In this document: positions 23,363-25,331 of the stretch, one piece after another
Position numbering within the stretch: the stretch's first letter is position 1
How the letters are laid out: each line of letters opens with the position of its first letter
Source of the DNA: Candidatus Latescibacterota bacterium
Lineage (GTDB): Bacteria; Latescibacterota; UBA2968; UBA8231
Direction: 5' to 3'
Assembly: GCA_022827165.1 (NCBI GenBank)
Contig: JAJDTN010000156.1
Span: forward strand, 1-25,331
Length of the DNA stretch: 25,331 nucleotides
Made by a program: the position numbers and the translations under genes
Notes under the pieces: generated by a model
Told to the model about the DNA's origin: nothing
The model's input: the letters and a program-made list of their open reading frames with translations, nothing else
Databases searched by the model: none

Positions 23363-24325
23363 TCACCCCCGGCTTCGCACAAAGCGCTCCACGGCGCGCA
23401 TCAGCTCCCGGCTGATCCCGTCGCCGGCGTGTCCCGCGTCGTCCACGATCACCATCTCGGCGCGGGGCCAGACCTTGCTCAGCTCCCAGGCGTTGGCGAT
23501 CGGCGCCTGGAAGTCGTAGCGGCCGTTGACCAGGACTCCGGGGATGCCGGCCAGGGCTCCCGCGCCCGCCAGCAGGCAGCCGTCGTCCAGCCAGCCGTCG
23601 TGACGGACGTAGTGGGTCACCAGCCGCGCGAAGGCCAGCGCGTACGCGGGATCCTCGAACCGGGCCGCCAGCCCGGCCTTCGGCGGCCACTCGGGTGTGG
23701 CCGACTCCCACAGGCACCACTCGAAGGCGGCCCTCTGCCGCACCGCGGGATCGGGGTCGAAGAGGAGCCGGTGGCAGGCGTCGACGACGTCGCGGTCGCC
23801 GGCGGCTAGGGGCGCGGCGCTCCGCAGCCGCTCCCACTGCTCTGGGAAGAAGGCGGCCACGCCGCCGCGGAAGAGCCAGTCGAACTCGGCGTGCCGGCCC
23901 GTGGTGACGCCGAAGAGGACCATCTCCGTGACCCGCTCCGGGAAGCGCTCGGCGTAGGTCAGGGCCAGGGTGCTGCCCCACGAGCCGCCGAGCACCATCC
24001 AGCGGTCGATGGCCAGGTGGCGCCGCAGGGCCTCCATGTCGTCGACGAGTTTCCAGGTGGTATTGCACGCCAGGTCGGCGCCGGGAGCGCTGGCGTGGGG
24101 CGCGCTCCGGCCGCAGGCCCTCTGGTCGAAGAGCACCACCCGCCAGGCGGCCGGGTCGAAGAGCCCCCGTTGCCAGGGCGTGCAGCCGGAGCCGGGCCCG
24201 CCGTGGACGACGACGGCCGGCTTGCCTTGCGGATGGCCGCAGCTCTCCCAGTAGACCTGGTGACCGTCACCGACGGCCAGCATCCCGTGCTCGTACGGTT
24301 CCACCACCGGCCTCCGGACCGTCAC
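23363..24325 (-). CDS. pip: Proline iminopeptidase (prolyl aminopeptidase), alpha/beta hydrolase
   Basis: A 320-residue S33 peptidase predicted to remove N-terminal proline from peptides in the cytoplasm. Motifs in order: YEHGMLAVGDGHQVYWE near the N-terminus, the oxyanion HGGPG (41-45), DQRACGRS (67-74; the family usually has DQRGCGRS, so Gly to Ala here), NTTWKLVDDMEALR, the nucleophile Ser115 in GGSWGS, Asp271 in NGRYDFQAP and His299 in DDAGHAG. The GTG at 24325 is the best start because it keeps the conserved N-terminus and overlaps the GNAT stop (GTGA), making the two co-translated. The 320-residue length is normal. Confidence 0.92.
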   Translation of the reverse strand: MTVRRPVVEPYEHGMLAVGDGHQVYWESCGHPQGKPAVVVHGGPGSGCTPWQRGLFDPAAWRVVLFDQRACGRSAPHASAPGADLACNTTWKLVDDMEALRRHLAIDRWMVLGGSWGSTLALTYAERFPERVTEMVLFGVTTGRHAEFDWLFRGGVAAFFPEQWERLRSAAPLAAGDRDVVDACHRLLFDPDPAVRQRAAFEWCLWESATPEWPPKAGLAARFEDPAYALAFARLVTHYVRHDGWLDDGCLLAGAGALAGIPGVLVNGRYDFQAPIANAWELSKVWPRAEMVIVDDAGHAGDGISRELMRAVERFVRSRG

Positions 24326-24729
24326 TTCTCCATGCGCAGGACGCCGACCCGGAACCCGTAGGCCCGGTAGAAGGCGAGGGCCTCCTCGTTGTGGGCAAGC
24401 ACGTCGAGGCGGACCCGCTTGTCGGTCCAGATGCGGGCGTACATCCAGTCCATCATTGCCCTGGCGATGCCGCGCCGGCGATGGGTGCGCGCCACGAAGA
24501 GCTGGCGCAGGTAGTAGTGCTCGCCGTCGTCGCGGTAGAGGCAGTAGCCGACCGTCGTCCCCGCCTCCCGCGCGAGATAGCAGGTGTAGCCCTCGCGCAG
24601 CCAGCCAGCCATGCGCTCGGCGAGCTGGGCGAGGTTCATGGGGTTGGGATGGCGCTCGTCCTCGATGAGCTGCCGGTTGAGGTCGGCCAGCTCTTCCACG
24701 TCAGAGGCGGTGGCCTTCTCGAAGGTCAT
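24322..24729 (-). CDS. GNAT-family N-acetyltransferase
   Basis: A 135-residue single-domain GNAT enzyme that transfers an acetyl group from acetyl-CoA to an unknown amine. The N-terminal ATASDVEELADLNRQL helix, strand LAREAGTTVGYCLY, strand YYLRQLFVARTHR and the acetyl-CoA loop RRRGIARAM (84-92) are all clear. The C-terminal ALAFYRAYGFRV is the classical motif B region. It is the first gene of a two-gene minus-strand operon with pip and overlaps it by four bases. The ATG at 24729 has a -10-like TATATT six bases upstream and no proper Shine-Dalgarno site. Confidence 0.9.
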   Translation of the reverse strand: MTFEKATASDVEELADLNRQLIEDERHPNPMNLAQLAERMAGWLREGYTCYLAREAGTTVGYCLYRDDGEHYYLRQLFVARTHRRRGIARAMMDWMYARIWTDKRVRLDVLAHNEEALAFYRAYGFRVGVLRMEK

Positions 24730-24773
24730 GGCCCCAATATAGGTGCCTGCGCGAACCTTCTTACATTACTGTC
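24730..24773. promoter_or_regulatory. Short divergent promoter region between GNAT and Rieske genes
   Basis: Only 44 bases separate the two ATGs. On the minus strand TATATT (24741-24736) lies six bases before the GNAT ATG; on the plus strand TACATT (24762-24767) lies six bases before the Rieske ATG. Neither has a convincing -35. Each -35 would lie within or beyond the other's -10, so the two promoters must overlap and may compete. Confidence 0.4.
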
Positions 24774-25331
24774 ATGTCTTCGTATGGCGATCATGGGCTG
24801 CCGCCGTTCCCGGAGGGGTGGTATCTCCTCACGACCCGCGAGTCCCTTCTCCGGAAGGGACTGATCGAGAAGACCTTCCTCGGCCGGCAAGTCGTCGCCT
24901 GGTGCGACGACGAAGGCCGCGTCTGCGTGGCCGACTCCGTGTGCCCGCACCTTGGCTCGAGCCTCGGTCCGGACGTGGGCGGCCAGGTGTGCAACGGCCG
25001 ACTCGTCTGTCCCTTCCACGGCTTCCAGTTCGATGCCACCGGCCAATGCGTCGCCACCCCCAACGCCCCGGCCCCCAAGGCCGCCAGACTGAGCGTCTAC
25101 CCCACCCGGGAGATCCTCGGCCTCGTCTTCGCCTGGTTCGGCAGCGGCGGCCGGCCTCCGCCCTGGGACCTTCCCGCGGCCCCTCCCACGACCCCGGAGT
25201 GGAGCAAGCCGGGATTCCGGCACCTCCGCTTCCGGGGCCATCCCCAGGAGACGGGGGAGAACTCCGTGGATCTTGGACACCTCCGCTACGTGCACGGCTA
25301 CGACAATGTGCATCCCGTCGGTTCGGTCACG
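24774..25331 (+). CDS. Rieske non-haem iron oxygenase, N-terminal part (runs off window)
   Basis: The first 186 residues of an oxygenase. The Rieske [2Fe-2S] ligands are Cys57 and His59 (CPHLGSSLG) and Cys79 and His82 (CPFHGFQFD). After the cluster domain, ENSVDLGHLRYVHGYD (162-177) supplies the start of the mononuclear iron site with Asp166, His169 and His174, so this is a hydroxylase alpha subunit rather than a ferredoxin. The E-N-S-x-D-x-x-H pattern recalls KshA-like and cholesterol-desaturase (Neverland/DAF-36) enzymes, but the substrate cannot be set from half a protein. The ATG at 24774 has no Shine-Dalgarno sequence and a -10-like TACATT six bases before it. The frame is open to the last base. 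Confidence 0.88.
   Translation, partial: MSSYGDHGLPPFPEGWYLLTTRESLLRKGLIEKTFLGRQVVAWCDDEGRVCVADSVCPHLGSSLGPDVGGQVCNGRLVCPFHGFQFDATGQCVATPNAPAPKAARLSVYPTREILGLVFAWFGSGGRPPPWDLPAAPPTTPEWSKPGFRHLRFRGHPQETGENSVDLGHLRYVHGYDNVHPVGSVT

Noticed and set aside
1..25331. tRNA, rRNA, CRISPR array, insertion sequence or integrase
   Set aside because: No cloverleaf-like segment, regularly spaced repeat array, transposase motif or terminal inverted repeats were recognised on either strand.

Overview
The window is about 25 kb of G+C-rich, densely packed bacterial DNA with many overlapping or nearly overlapping genes. A Gram-negative FCB-type lineage (Latescibacterota, Krumholzibacteriota or Eisenbacteria-like) is the best guess. 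The main clue is the large secreted glycosidase at 16573-19272, which ends in a FlgD-like domain carrying an NPFNP motif, typical of FCB surface proteins. Lipobox lipoproteins, a predicted outer-membrane barrel and a DNA polymerase II fit a Gram-negative. This placement is inference; no rRNA or other marker gene is present.

Layout. 1-2378 (+): end of an unknown gene, then prpB and prpC (methylcitrate cycle lyase and synthase) and a small cupin. 2386-2931 (-): a DUF4416 protein, divergent from a three-gene operon at 3031-5370 (+) with a PLP alanine-racemase-fold enzyme, an RraA-like aldolase/decarboxylase and a ureidoglycolate-lyase family protein. 5385-7858 (+): a compact accessory locus. It has a palindrome-embedded promoter, a Phd-type antitoxin, a PIN-domain toxin, a truncated ribbon-helix-helix ORF and an ABC-ATPase/TOPRIM protein of the OLD/PARIS type, all overlapping. 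7985-8818 (-): an amidohydrolase, divergent from DNA polymerase II (8956-11397, +), whose stop overlaps the start of an uncharacterised 430-residue protein.

12711-23276 (+) is a cell-envelope and secreted-enzyme region. It contains a TlpA-like thioredoxin with an unusual internal repeat block, a GH33 sialidase, a SIMPL-domain lipoprotein, a GH123-like glycosidase, a metallopeptidase/beta-propeller/barrel fusion and an orphan Leu/Ile/Val-type substrate-binding lipoprotein. A frameshifted scrap of a second barrel gene lies just after the last of these. 23363-24729 (-) encodes a GNAT acetyltransferase and a proline iminopeptidase. They are divergent from a Rieske non-haem iron oxygenase that runs off the window end.

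Two patterns connect the regions. First, five transcription-unit starts have a -10-like hexamer 6-8 bases before the ATG and no usable ribosome-binding site, suggesting leaderless mRNAs. The best-formed promoters here use TTGCC(G/C) about 18 bp from the -10. Second, the accessory islands (toxin-antitoxin/ATPase locus, thioredoxin repeats, substrate-binding protein) look less G+C-rich by eye than the catabolic genes, and two of them adjoin gene remnants, suggesting recent turnover. No tRNA, rRNA, CRISPR array or insertion sequence was recognised, and no gap exceeds 300 bases.
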